Shown one piece after another: positions 1-8,931 of a stretch of DNA of 14,137 nucleotides; within the stretch, counting starts at the first letter, position 1; each line of letters starts with the position of its first letter. Position numbers and translations under genes: made by a program. Below the pieces are notes generated by a model. The model worked only from the letters and a program-made list of their open reading frames with translations. It was not told the DNA's origin and ran no database searches. Source of the stretch: Defluviitaleaceae bacterium (GTDB taxonomy: Bacteria > Bacillota > Clostridia > Lachnospirales > UBA5962); NCBI GenBank assembly GCA_009787435.1, contig WRFW01000207.1, forward strand, positions 1 to 14,137, given 5' to 3'.

Positions 1-3000
1 TCTGTTTATTGGTATTCTTATGAAGAAGCTGCTATCTTCGCTTGGAGCTCTTTCTAATCCTAAGTCCCCAACTCTATTTACTCTAAATCTTACTGTTATT
101 AGGCGTGTGTTTGTGTGAACCCAATCTGATATAGGTGTGAATGTAAACCTTATAAGTTGCGTATCTTGAGCGGCACCGCCTGGTGTATAAGCTAAGATTT
201 GTGCAGCACTAGTTGACGGCATTACAGAAGTTAAAATATAGCCAGTTGGTGCTGTAGGTGCTATTGGTATGTAGTTAAAATCTACATTTCTTCTTAACAC
301 ATATGTGTATCCGTTTATGCTAGCAATATTAGAAACCCACTCTACCCTTGTGAAAGCGTTTGAATGTCTAACGAAGTTTATAACTATATTAGCATTATCT
401 TCTATACGTATATAAAAATAATCATCTTCGAGAGTGCCTGTTTCTAAAATAGTATTTTCATCTAAAGTAATAACGTCTCTTGCAAAACCAAAACTTCTTA
501 AATCCGGCACAGACACACGGACAAGCTGACCAGGTATTAAATTATTTATAGTTTGTGTTCCTATAGCTCCGTTGTTGCCAATTTTATTTATACTTAAATT
601 TATACGATGTGGATTGTTAGTTACTACTGCTGTTGCTTCGCCATAAATTGTATGGTCGCTAATTAATCTTACAACTACAGGTATAATAGTACCTGCAGGT
701 GTAAGGCGTGAAGTGTTAACTATACCTGTATTGTCTATAGAAACACCATAGTCTGAAAAGTTTACCCATTCAAACTGCAAGTGTGCATAATAAGGGTCAA
801 AAATATATGGGTCTCCAAACTGGTCTAACACTTCATAAGTGAAATTATGTGAATAACCTTGCATAACTGCGGCTATTCTCGGTGTAACTATTATAGTAGT
901 TGGAACACGTATTGCTAAAACATATATAGGAATTTCTTTTTCAACATATTCATCTTCAATAGAGACACGTATTGTTACAGAATGATTGCCGCCTAAAACT
1001 TCATAATTATCAATATTTACAACGGCTTCAATGCCATCTACACTTACTGTTAAATTAGAAAGGGCTAACCCATTTGTTACTGACCAGCTTATATTTAAGG
1101 CAGGGTCTGTTAAGTCTATTTCGTTTCCATCTATATCAAAAACTTCAGTTATTTCTATTGTGTAACTATTTCCTCTGTAGATTTTTATAGGCTCTGTAGA
1201 GGCAGTTATTATAGTTTCTGGTGTACGTATTGGTCTTGGGGTTATTTCAATAGTTGCTTCTCTATAAGCATAATCTGGAGGCAAGCTATTTGGGTTAAAA
1301 GTTACCGGCGTGCCATTTTCATTATAAAGTGCATTTGTAGCAGTTCCTCTTAAAATTGCATAATTTGGGCTTATAGTTACTGGTGCATTTCTGTAAGTAG
1401 CTGCACGAACTCTAAATATATCATACCCGTCTTCAGTTCTTAAACGAGCTGTTACTCCGTCTATTTCCCAACGAACGAAAGTTTCACCTGGGAGCAAATC
1501 TTCCGTTTCATCTATTCTTTCAAAAGTAATATAATCTTCAAAGCTGCTATGAACAGAAAATTCAAAATCAACGCTAGTCCAAAAATATTCCCAATAAGGC
1601 TCTTCCATATAATCAACAGTTCTTAAAAGCTCATTATAACGGCTGTAAACTCTTGCATCAAAAACTGCTGAAGTGCCTTGCTCAATAATATTGTGGTTTG
1701 GTATTATCTCAACTCTATTTGCGAAGCGGCGGGCTGTTTCCCAATGAGCCGCAATAGCTCTTGGTGTAGTTCCCATATTGAAAAGAATTGAAACATCATT
1801 AACGTTTGCAGAAGCAGGAAGTGGAACTATGCCCATAGCAGGAATTGAAGAACCTGAGCCGATATTTATAGCTGTTGATGTTGTAGCTTCCCACCTGCTG
1901 AAGTAAATGCCAGTTAACGGAGGGGCTATTACAGGAAATATTTGACCATAGTTTATTAAAACCGAAATACTATCTCTAGTAGTTGGCGCCCAAGCTGTTA
2001 ATCTGTTTGGTATACCTTGCCCTGCTGGTGTTGGATTTTGAACAAAATCTGTGCTTAAAATTCTAGTTGGTCTGTACCCTAGTCTAGCACCATCTATGTA
2101 AACTACTTCATTTAACCAAGTGTAAAGAGTTTGCGTGCCGACTGTGTGAATATCGGAATTGTTAAACGCATGTATGTGCCCTGGAGTAACAAAGCCTGGA
2201 TTAACCATAGGCTGACCCTCTGTAAATTGTTCGTATGTTCTACCGGCATATGCCGCAAATCTTCTAAAAAACTCATCATTTATTACTAAGTGCCTATCTG
2301 AAGAAGTGTTATTTCTAATAGTTGCATAAGGGTAAATTCTGAGCCTAGCCATATCTGAAAATATAGCAGCTTGTGTATTTTCAAAAGTAGCTATACCGCC
2401 ACCGCCTGCAGCACTTGCACCGGTGCCCGTACCAACCGCTCGGTTGTTTTCAATATAGCCGCCATATATAGTAACGAACCCATTTGCATTCATACCTATA
2501 CCACCGCCACGCCCTGCCAAGTTATTTTCGATACGCCCACCGTTCATAGTAAAACGACCTGGGTTAGCAGGTGCATCACTTCTAACAGAAACACCACCAC
2601 CTATGTGCGTATTAGCGACTGTTCCCGTCAAACTTGAAGCACTTGAAGCTGAAAGGGCTTCAGTTATTACTGTTGAAAATCCATTTATACCAGTTGTGCC
2701 AAGCTGGGCAGTTGTCCTATTTCTTAACACATTTTCACGTATAATGCCCTCATTCATAGTGAAAGTGGCAGCTGCTGCAACACGGATACCACCGCCATTT
2801 GCAGCATCGGCATTAATATTGTTTGCTACTATATTTCTTTCTATAATACCGCCATTCATTATAACATCTGAATGCGGACCGACAAATATTCCACCGCCGC
2901 TAGTACCGTGGCGACCCTCAGTAGCAACGTTGTGGTGAATTCTCGCTGAGCCATCAATTATTAGAGTTGAGCGATTGGAAGCGTTCCAAGTTGCCCCTGT

Positions 3001-4344
3001 ATTAGCACTATTTGTAGCGTGCCCTTGAATTGCTATACCACCGCCGCGGCGAGAGTAATTTCCTGCAATTTCACCACCTGAAAGATGAGCACTAGCACCA
3101 TCAACTAAAAAAAGACCACCACCACCAGTTCCAGCACCTGCTCCCATAGCGAGCACTGCACTTTCTCCGAAACTAGGTGCCCAAAACCCTCTTGAGTTAT
3201 TAACTATAGAACCACCACTCATATTAAAATGTGAATTGTTGCCGACAACAGCAACACCACCGCCGCCAACACCTGCTGAACCCGCACCATCGCCTCCAGC
3301 TGTTACGTGGTTATTATCAATTAAACCGTCAAACATATTAAAAGTAGCTTGGTTAACGTTAACACCACCGCCAGAACCGGTCGCTCTAGTTGAAATTCCA
3401 GAGCTGAAACCAGCAAGAGAGCCGCCGTTAGTTCTGTTATTTTCGATTATACCACCGTGCATATTAAAAACTGCACCAGTATCTACACGAACACCGACAC
3501 CGCCAGAGTTTCTTGAATTAGCATCTGAAGGGTTTTCATGTCTATTGCCGTGTATTCTTCCACCAAACATATTGAAAGAAGAACTAGAGCCAGAAACACG
3601 AACACCTGCACCACCAGAATTAGCATAGTTAGCTAACGCTTGGTTGCCAGTTATAGCACCGCCTAACATATTAAATGTGCCGTTAACTACGTGTACACCT
3701 CTTCTAAAACCTCTAATTAGTGCACCATCTAAAAGTTGAAAATTACCACCGTTTGTTATAGTTATACCTTGCCCAGCACGCGAGCCTGCTGTGCCCCCAT
3801 CGGCTGTAATATTGCCTGTATCTCTTTGGATTGTATTTGATAATAAAAGGGTACCGCCGTTAACTACTAACCATTGTGTAGTTACTGTGTTTGCACCACC
3901 TGTGAAGTTTATAGCCGCCCCTTCAATAAGTACATTTTCAAAAAATTGATTTACGTTTGTAGAAACGTTTGCAGCAGTTATAGGGGCTGTAATGTTTACA
4001 GCTATTGGCGTTGTTGAAGAAACTGAAGCTGCTAGCGGGCTTGTTCCAGCTAAAACGCCTGTAAACTCTGCCCAAGTGCTAACGTTTATAGTAGTTCTAA
4101 CAACGTCTGTAAAGTTGGCTTGTGAAATTTCAGCCGAGCGTGATACTGAAGGCAAAATATTAATTAAACCGCTATTATCACTAATTACTTCTTCAGGGGC
4201 TTCCGAAAACACATACGGTGAATCTAATGTATGTTCATTTGCTCTTTCTATTGCCGAAGCTAAAATATTTTCAGGAACTGACCCCCAAGTAATCGTGAAT
4301 AATAAAAAGCTAGATAAAATTCTTTTTAAAGCTTTGCGTTTCAT
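1..4344 (-). CDS. Large secreted beta-helix surface protein with Ig-like modules (C-terminus outside window)
   Basis: An uninterrupted minus-strand frame of 1448 codons runs from ATG at 4344 to the window edge, so the C-terminus and any cell-wall anchor are not visible. An AAGGAG box (4352-4357) lies 7 nt before the ATG. The N-terminus is a typical Gram-positive signal peptide: basic KRKALKR, a hydrophobic stretch, then cleavage near ILASA (about residue 31). From about residue 120 to 690 the protein is a right-handed parallel beta-helix (pectin-lyase-like fold). It has about eleven recurring turns such as FNMFGGRIHGN, FNMHGGIIENN and FTMNGGRIENN, each followed by GGGV/GGGI. Residues about 745-880 (with GIYFSRWEA) loosely resemble InlB-type beta repeats. 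From about 880 onward there are beta-rich, probably Ig-like modules. No catalytic motif is recognised. The likely role is an adhesin or other cell-surface protein, but a polysaccharide-binding or degrading role cannot be excluded. The architecture is seen; the function is inferred. Confidence 0.88.
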   Translation of the reverse strand, partial: MKRKALKRILSSFLLFTITWGSVPENILASAIERANEHTLDSPYVFSEAPEEVISDNSGLINILPSVSRSAEISQANFTDVVRTTINVSTWAEFTGVLAGTSPLAASVSSTTPIAVNITAPITAANVSTNVNQFFENVLIEGAAINFTGGANTVTTQWLVVNGGTLLLSNTIQRDTGNITADGGTAGSRAGQGITITNGGNFQLLDGALIRGFRRGVHVVNGTFNMLGGAITGNQALANYANSGGAGVRVSGSSSSFNMFGGRIHGNRHENPSDANSRNSGGVGVRVDTGAVFNMHGGIIENNRTNGGSLAGFSSGISTRATGSGGGVNVNQATFNMFDGLIDNNHVTAGGDGAGSAGVGGGGVAVVGNNSHFNMSGGSIVNNSRGFWAPSFGESAVLAMGAGAGTGGGGLFLVDGASAHLSGGEIAGNYSRRGGGIAIQGHATNSANTGATWNASNRSTLIIDGSARIHHNVATEGRHGTSGGGIFVGPHSDVIMNGGIIERNIVANNINADAANGGGIRVAAAATFTMNEGIIRENVLRNRTTAQLGTTGINGFSTVITEALSASSASSLTGTVANTHIGGGVSVRSDAPANPGRFTMNGGRIENNLAGRGGGIGMNANGFVTIYGGYIENNRAVGTGTGASAAGGGGIATFENTQAAIFSDMARLRIYPYATIRNNTSSDRHLVINDEFFRRFAAYAGRTYEQFTEGQPMVNPGFVTPGHIHAFNNSDIHTVGTQTLYTWLNEVVYIDGARLGYRPTRILSTDFVQNPTPAGQGIPNRLTAWAPTTRDSISVLINYGQIFPVIAPPLTGIYFSRWEATTSTAINIGSGSSIPAMGIVPLPASANVNDVSILFNMGTTPRAIAAHWETARRFANRVEIIPNHNIIEQGTSAVFDARVYSRYNELLRTVDYMEEPYWEYFWTSVDFEFSVHSSFEDYITFERIDETEDLLPGETFVRWEIDGVTARLRTEDGYDIFRVRAATYRNAPVTISPNYAILRGTATNALYNENGTPVTFNPNSLPPDYAYREATIEITPRPIRTPETIITASTEPIKIYRGNSYTIEITEVFDIDGNEIDLTDPALNISWSVTNGLALSNLTVSVDGIEAVVNIDNYEVLGGNHSVTIRVSIEDEYVEKEIPIYVLAIRVPTTIIVTPRIAAVMQGYSHNFTYEVLDQFGDPYIFDPYYAHLQFEWVNFSDYGVSIDNTGIVNTSRLTPAGTIIPVVVRLISDHTIYGEATAVVTNNPHRINLSINKIGNNGAIGTQTINNLIPGQLVRVSVPDLRSFGFARDVITLDENTILETGTLEDDYFYIRIEDNANIVINFVRHSNAFTRVEWVSNIASINGYTYVLRRNVDFNYIPIAPTAPTGYILTSVMPSTSAAQILAYTPGGAAQDTQLIRFTFTPISDWVHTNTRLITVRFRVNRVGDLGLERAPSEDSSFFIRIPINR

Positions 4345-4594
4345 AAAATTTCTCCTTTGCAATAACAAAATTATCTCTCAACACACTCAATGCAGCTGCG
4401 AACTATTAAAGCTAACAACCATAAAAAGTGTTTAAGAGTATAGTTTCATTTAAATCCATAAAATATCTCTCAGCAGACACTAAACGAGGACTAACACTTG
4501 CTAGCCAGCATTAATGTTGCAATAGTATAATTCTATAAATTTAAAATCACAGGTTTAAAACAATCAAACATTTTATTAAAAAAATTAGACCGTT
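4345..4594 (-). promoter_or_regulatory. Leader region of the large surface protein
   Basis: These 250 bases separate the upstream helical-protein gene from the surface-protein gene. On the minus strand a TATACT box (plus 4524-4529) is the best -10 candidate, with no good -35. Just downstream is an imperfect palindrome around CATTAATG (4506-4519), which could be an operator. Two near-identical TGAGAGATA boxes (plus 4372-4380 and 4464-4472) lie 92 bases apart, and a 15-codon mini-ORF (4412-4459) lies between them. No known riboswitch consensus was recognised. Only the AAGGAG ribosome site is firm. Confidence 0.3.
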
Positions 4595-5398
4595 TTAAAA
4601 TGCCAAACTTTCGTTTAAAACTTTATTTTTAAATGAATCGATTAGCGAGTTAAGTTTTTCAGACTGTATTTTAAACCAGTCTGATATTTCTTCATAAGCA
4701 CCGCCGCTAGTGGGGGCTGTGTTTTTAAAACCTTCTTCAATTTGAACTTTCGTTTCAACTTCTTTAACGTCTTCAATAATATCTTTTGAAACTTCAATAG
4801 CGGCAACAGAATTGTCTAAATTAAAACTCTCTGAAGCTTCCATTAAAACAGCATCTATTTCAAGCGATTTTAGTTCGGCTTCTGCAATAAGCTTAGCCGC
4901 TTCCTTATCTATATATCTCTGCTCTTCTTCTCGCTTTATTTTTTCTGCCTTTTCAATTCTTATAGTTTCGATTCTATGTGTAATAGGCTGTATTTCAACC
5001 GAAGAAAGATTTTGTGAATTTAAATCTATTTTCTCATATTCTTCTATTAAGCTAAGTATTTCTTCTAAATCCAGCCCCGAAAGGTCCACATCGTCTATGC
5101 TGTTTAAAAATGAATTTTTGAATAGCTGTGGACTTTGTGCATCTAACTTACCACTTTCAAAAAATTCACCATTAAAGACACTTTCAATTTGATTATTATT
5201 AGTCTCTGTTTCTTCTAAGGCTGAAACTTCTTCAATTATTTTATCATAACTATCTATAGGGACTACAGAAATAGAGCCATCTTCACTTTGTACAATTTCA
5301 AGACCTGCCGCCTTTATCACTTCAAGAAAATTTTCCATGCTCGCATTTTCAATGTCTATACCATATAGTTCTAAAATATCTTTAAATAAGTTATCCAC
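4595..5398 (-). CDS. Acidic helical protein of unknown function
   Basis: This gene encodes 267 residues from a GTG start at 5398. The GTG is preferred over an in-frame TTG at 5425 because a perfect GGAGG (plus 5405-5409) lies 6 nt before it, while the TTG has none. The protein begins MDNLFKDILELYGIDIENAS and is rich in Glu, Ile, Leu and Ser, with few aromatic residues. The middle, around EKIKREEEQRYIDKEAAKL, is a strongly charged helix that is probably coiled coil. There is no signal peptide, membrane segment or recognised domain, so it is probably cytoplasmic. It is transcribed divergently from pcrA with its own promoter and lies upstream of the large surface-protein gene on the same strand, 250 bases apart, so the two need not be an operon. 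Its function is unknown. Confidence 0.8.
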   Translation of the reverse strand: MDNLFKDILELYGIDIENASMENFLEVIKAAGLEIVQSEDGSISVVPIDSYDKIIEEVSALEETETNNNQIESVFNGEFFESGKLDAQSPQLFKNSFLNSIDDVDLSGLDLEEILSLIEEYEKIDLNSQNLSSVEIQPITHRIETIRIEKAEKIKREEEQRYIDKEAAKLIAEAELKSLEIDAVLMEASESFNLDNSVAAIEVSKDIIEDVKEVETKVQIEEGFKNTAPTSGGAYEEISDWFKIQSEKLNSLIDSFKNKVLNESLAF

Positions 5399-5414
5399 AA
5401 TTAACCTCCAAAGA

Positions 5415-5431
5415 TAGGCATACAAAGCCTA
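5415..5431 (-). promoter_or_regulatory. Small hairpin just before the ribosome site of the helical protein gene
   Basis: TAGGC (5415-5419) and GCCTA (5427-5431) form a 5-bp stem with a 7-nt loop in the 5' leader, 5 bases upstream of the GGAGG box. It may affect translation or message stability. The structure is visible; any role is a guess. Confidence 0.3.
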
Positions 5432-5464
5432 AGTCTAATAATTTTCACAAGTATATTTGTTATT

Positions 5465-5493
5465 ATTCTAACATAAACTTTCAAAATATGCAA
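5465..5493 (-). promoter_or_regulatory. Promoter of the helical protein gene
   Basis: On the minus strand a -35 box TTGCAT (plus 5488-5493) and a -10 box TAGAAT (plus 5465-5470) are separated by exactly 17 nt. This is a plausible housekeeping-sigma promoter about 65 bases upstream of the GTG start. The -10 is good (5/6) and the -35 moderate (3/6). Confidence 0.55.
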
Positions 5494-5517
5494 GACATTT
5501 AACGTATTTTTATTTGG

Positions 5518-5532
5518 AAGTTTCTGAAACTT
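5518..5532. promoter_or_regulatory. Perfect 15-nt palindrome between divergent promoters
   Basis: AAGTTTC-T-GAAACTT is a perfect 7-bp inverted repeat around one base. It lies between the leftward promoter (5465-5493) and the rightward pcrA promoter (5603-5631). An operator shared by both genes is possible. It does not match the Firmicute LexA box GAAC-N4-GTTC. Confidence 0.3.
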
Positions 5533-5602
5533 ATAAGGGCAAATAGAAAATAAAATTTGCTGCCAAAATGCACACAGGGCTTAATTTTTTAAACATTCGC
5601 TA

Positions 5603-5631
5603 TTGAAGAATTGCTCAAAATCGTTTATAAT
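5603..5631 (+). promoter_or_regulatory. Promoter of pcrA-telA
   Basis: TTGAAG (5603-5608) and a consensus TATAAT (5626-5631) are separated by exactly 17 nt, a strong housekeeping-sigma promoter. Transcription would start near 5638, leaving a short leader of about 25 nt containing AGGAG (5648-5652) before the pcrA ATG at 5664. Confidence 0.75.
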
Positions 5632-5663
5632 AGTATATATAAAACTTAGGAGAAAATTTAAAT

Positions 5664-7847
5664 ATGAATTTGGACCATTTAAATGATGAGCAAAGAGAAG
5701 CAGTGTTACAGACAGACGGAGTTCAACTGCTTCTTTTGGCTGGGGCTGGAAGTGGTAAAACTGGCGTTATAACTCATAGAATAGCCCATTTAATAGAAAA
5801 AGGAGTTGCCCCTTGGAAAATATTAGCCGTAACTTTCACTAATAAGGCGGCTAAAGAGATGAAAGAAAGGGTTGAAACCTTAATAGGCACAGGGGGGAAA
5901 AAACCGACCATTTCCACATTTCACTCGCTATGCTCCCGTATACTTCGTGCACATATTAGTAATTTAGAAGGCTTTGATTCAAACTTCGCAATATACGACA
6001 CTTCAGATGCTGAAAAAGTTATAAAAGAAGTGATTAGAGATTTAAACCTTTCTGAAAAAATGTATCCTTATAGAACTGTACAAAGCAAAATTAGCAATTT
6101 AAAAGATTCTTTAATATACCCGGAAGATTATGAAAAAAATACAGAAACCGAATTTCGGGAAAAGAAAATTGCAAGTATTTATGCAGAATACCAAAAACGC
6201 CTTACTTTAAATAATGCCCTAGACTTTGACGACCTCCTGTTTAAAACAATAGAGATTTTTCAAAAAAATAAAGAAATTTTAGCAAACTATCAAAATTTGT
6301 ATGAATACATAATGATAGACGAATATCAAGACACAAACCATTCCCAATATATTTTAGTGAAAATGCTTGCAGAAGTTCATAAAAATATATGTGTAGTAGG
6401 AGATGACGACCAGAGCATATACGGCTGGCGTGGTGCAGATATTACTAACATTTTAGATTTTGAAAAAGATTATGAAAATGCGATTACTATAAAATTAGAG
6501 CAAAACTATAGAAGCACTGCCAATATTTTAAATGCCGCAAACGAAGTTATAAAAAATAATTTAACTAGAAAAAGCAAAATTCTTAGAACCGATAAAGGCG
6601 ATGGCGAAAAAATAACTTTTATAAAAAATGATGAAGATTATGGCGAAGCCCGCCAAATTGCAGATATTATATTAAATAAAAATGATTATAAAAATACAGC
6701 AATTCTTTATAGGCAAAATTCACTTTCTCGCATAATGGAAGAATCTTTAGTACGCCAAAATATACCTTATAAAATTTTCGGCGGTGCAAGGTTTTATGAT
6801 AGAAAAGAAATTAAAGATATTTTGGCATACTTAAAAGTGCTTTATAACAATCAAGACCAAATAAGTTTAAGAAGAATTATAAACGTGCCTAGGCGAGGAA
6901 TTGGAAATTCAACTATAGAAAAGGTCGTTAAATACAGTGTAGAGCAAGAGGCACAGCTATACAACACATTAGAAAATATAGAAAATCTTTCACCTTTGAT
7001 TGATATTAAACCGAAAAAACTAAAAGAATTTTATGAAATGATGGAAGAATTCAAAAAATTTGCAAATGCTAACACTGTGTCCAATTTGATAACGCACATA
7101 TTAGAAAAGATAGATTATAAGAAAGAATTGGGAGAAGATAAAGACGAAGTAAACAACCGAATGGACAATATTAAAGAACTCGTTTCAAAAGCTGTGGAAT
7201 GGCAAGAAACAGCTGAAGACACTAGCCTCAGTGCCTTTCTCCAAGAAGTTGCCTTAATTTCAGATTTTGACACATCAAATGATGATAAATACGTATCTTT
7301 AATGACGCTCCATACAGCTAAAGGGTTAGAATTTAATACAGTTTTTATAATCGGATTTGATGAAGGTGTATTCCCTAGCTATAGAAGTATTTCAAGTGAA
7401 GCGGCTATGGAAGAAGAAAGAAGACTTTGTTATGTGGGAATTACTCGTGCAAAAGAAAAATTATACTTAAGCTCTGCTAATTCAAGAATTAAAAATGGAA
7501 AAGCGGAATATTTTCAGCCATCAAGATTTTTAAAAGAGATAAACAAAGATTTAATAGAATTTATGGGCAAAATACCTGAAACTAAAGGGGTTAGCCAATT
7601 TGCGGGCGGAAAACAATTCACTGGAGACCCCTCTCGAGAGATTGGCAAAAGCTATAAAAATCCAATTCCTGCACCGAAAAATAAAACACTAGGCTATAAC
7701 ACTGGTGAAAAAGTGAACCATTCTAAATATGGAGATGGGATTATAATAGCAATAAACCCTGCAGGTGCAGATTTTGAACTAACGATAGAATTTAAAAATA
7801 ACCAGAAAAAATTTATGGCAGGGCTCGTAAAATTAAAAAAAATATAG
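5664..7847 (+). CDS. pcrA: ATP-dependent DNA helicase PcrA (UvrD/Rep family)
   Basis: This superfamily 1 DNA helicase moves 3' to 5' on single-stranded DNA, acts in nucleotide-excision repair and replication-fork maintenance, and displaces RecA and stalled RNA polymerase. All hallmark motifs are present in order: Q-motif LNDEQREAV (Gln10), Walker A GAGSGKT (Lys32), motif Ia TFTNKAAKEMKER, Ib TFHSLCSRILR, Walker B IDEYQDT (about residue 219), motif III GDDDQSIYGWRGAD, motif IV LEQNYRST, motif V TLHTAKGLEF and motif VI CYVGITRAKEKL. The C-terminus (about 680-727) is the Tudor-like domain that binds RNA polymerase, containing VNHSKYGDGII. At 727 residues it matches the usual PcrA length. The start is supported by AGGAG (5648-5652), somewhat far at 11 nt, and by the conserved N-terminus. 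It is the first gene of a tight pair with telA. No ligA or pcrB neighbour is visible. Confidence 0.97.
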   Translation: MNLDHLNDEQREAVLQTDGVQLLLLAGAGSGKTGVITHRIAHLIEKGVAPWKILAVTFTNKAAKEMKERVETLIGTGGKKPTISTFHSLCSRILRAHISNLEGFDSNFAIYDTSDAEKVIKEVIRDLNLSEKMYPYRTVQSKISNLKDSLIYPEDYEKNTETEFREKKIASIYAEYQKRLTLNNALDFDDLLFKTIEIFQKNKEILANYQNLYEYIMIDEYQDTNHSQYILVKMLAEVHKNICVVGDDDQSIYGWRGADITNILDFEKDYENAITIKLEQNYRSTANILNAANEVIKNNLTRKSKILRTDKGDGEKITFIKNDEDYGEARQIADIILNKNDYKNTAILYRQNSLSRIMEESLVRQNIPYKIFGGARFYDRKEIKDILAYLKVLYNNQDQISLRRIINVPRRGIGNSTIEKVVKYSVEQEAQLYNTLENIENLSPLIDIKPKKLKEFYEMMEEFKKFANANTVSNLITHILEKIDYKKELGEDKDEVNNRMDNIKELVSKAVEWQETAEDTSLSAFLQEVALISDFDTSNDDKYVSLMTLHTAKGLEFNTVFIIGFDEGVFPSYRSISSEAAMEEERRLCYVGITRAKEKLYLSSANSRIKNGKAEYFQPSRFLKEINKDLIEFMGKIPETKGVSQFAGGKQFTGDPSREIGKSYKNPIPAPKNKTLGYNTGEKVNHSKYGDGIIIAINPAGADFELTIEFKNNQKKFMAGLVKLKKI

Positions 7848-7855
7848 GGGACAAT

Positions 7856-8911
7856 ATGGACTTACCTGAAGAAATCAAAAAAGATTTAACGAATGTAGAG
7901 CAACTAGAACGCCCTAAAATAGAAGAGCTGAAAAAAGAATTAGATTTTGAAGATTCTTCTTCTGTGCTCAAATTTGGCTCTGCTGCTCAAAACAACATTG
8001 CCAAATTTTCAGATTCAATTTTACAAAATGTGAAAACTAGAGATGTGCAAAGCGAAATAGGCAAAGATTTAACAGACTTAGCGATTACTATAAAAGATTT
8101 TGATGAAGATGGCGAAAAGAAAGGAGCTTTCAGCATTTTCAAAAAGGCTAAAAGCTCTGTAGATAAATTAGCTATAAAATATGAAAGCGTTGAGAAGACA
8201 ATAGATAGAGTTGTAAGCTCTTTAGAAAATCATGAAAGGCAGCTAATGAAAGATGTTGCCGTGTTAGACCAAATATATGAAAAAAACTTTGAATATTTTA
8301 AAGACCTTTCGCACTACATAGCAGCCGGCGAAGAAAAGCTAGAAGAATATAAAAATACAACTATTGAAGAGCAGAGAAAAATTGCCCTAACCGAGGGAAC
8401 ACAATTAGAAATTCAAAAGCTTAACGATATGGAAAACCACGCAAACCGTTTTGAAAAAAAATTGCATGATTTAAAACTTTCAAAAACTATAAGCCTTCAA
8501 ATGGCACCCCAAATTAGACTAATCCAAAACAACAACACTACATTAATTGAAAAAATCCAATCTAGCATAGTTAACAGCATACCGCTTTGGAAAAACCAAA
8601 TAGTGATATCTCTAGGCATACACAATAGCCAAAAAGCTTTAAAAGCTCAAAAAGAAATAACAGACATGACGAACGAACTTTTAATGAAAAATTCTGAAAT
8701 GCTAAAACAAGGCTCATTAGAAATTGCAAGAGAAGCTGAAAAAAGCATAGTTTCAACAGAAACACTTAAAAAGACGAACGAAAACTTAATAGCTACAATA
8801 AATGGTGTTTTAGAGATACAGAAAAAAGGTAGCGAAGAAAGAAGACTAGCCGAAAATGAAATACAACGTATAGAAGAAGAACTTAAAAGAGCATTGCTTG
8901 ATGCAAGGTAA
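7856..8911 (+). CDS. telA: TelA family protein (toxic anion resistance)
   Basis: This 351-residue cytoplasmic, almost entirely helical protein belongs to the TelA/KlaA family. The family was named for tellurite resistance on plasmids, but in Firmicutes it is chromosomal, widespread and linked to cell-envelope stress, with no established biochemical activity. Family features visible are the early VLKFGSAAQNNIAKFSDSIL segment, the central SVDKLAIKYESVEKTIDRVV helix, and the C-terminal MLKQGSLEIAREAEKSI plus ETLKKTNENLIATI region followed by a charged coiled coil. No signal peptide or membrane segment is present. The ATG lies 8 nt after the pcrA stop, with an AGGGGA ribosome site overlapping that stop, so the two are cotranscribed. 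An XpaC-like partner, common beside telA elsewhere, is absent here. Length is about normal for the family. Confidence 0.88.
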   Translation: MDLPEEIKKDLTNVEQLERPKIEELKKELDFEDSSSVLKFGSAAQNNIAKFSDSILQNVKTRDVQSEIGKDLTDLAITIKDFDEDGEKKGAFSIFKKAKSSVDKLAIKYESVEKTIDRVVSSLENHERQLMKDVAVLDQIYEKNFEYFKDLSHYIAAGEEKLEEYKNTTIEEQRKIALTEGTQLEIQKLNDMENHANRFEKKLHDLKLSKTISLQMAPQIRLIQNNNTTLIEKIQSSIVNSIPLWKNQIVISLGIHNSQKALKAQKEITDMTNELLMKNSEMLKQGSLEIAREAEKSIVSTETLKKTNENLIATINGVLEIQKKGSEERRLAENEIQRIEEELKRALLDAR

Positions 8912-8931
8912 GCAAAATAACACTTCCTAAA

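Noticed and set aside
3236..3628. Proline-rich plus-strand open frames across 2371-4435
   Set aside because: They are antisense to the beta-helix gene. The Pro/Thr richness is simply the complement of its Gly/Asn-rich codons, and none has a ribosome site.
4460..4475. CTGAGAG resembling part of a TPP riboswitch
   Set aside because: The other conserved TPP elements, such as the GAACCTGATC segment, are absent, and the downstream gene is a surface protein.
4812..5192. Ser-rich 126-residue plus-strand frame
   Set aside because: It lies wholly antisense to the acidic helical protein, which has a promoter and a perfect ribosome site.
5399..5425. TTG start at 5425 for the helical protein
   Set aside because: It would place the perfect GGAGG inside the coding region; the GTG at 5398 is correctly spaced from it.
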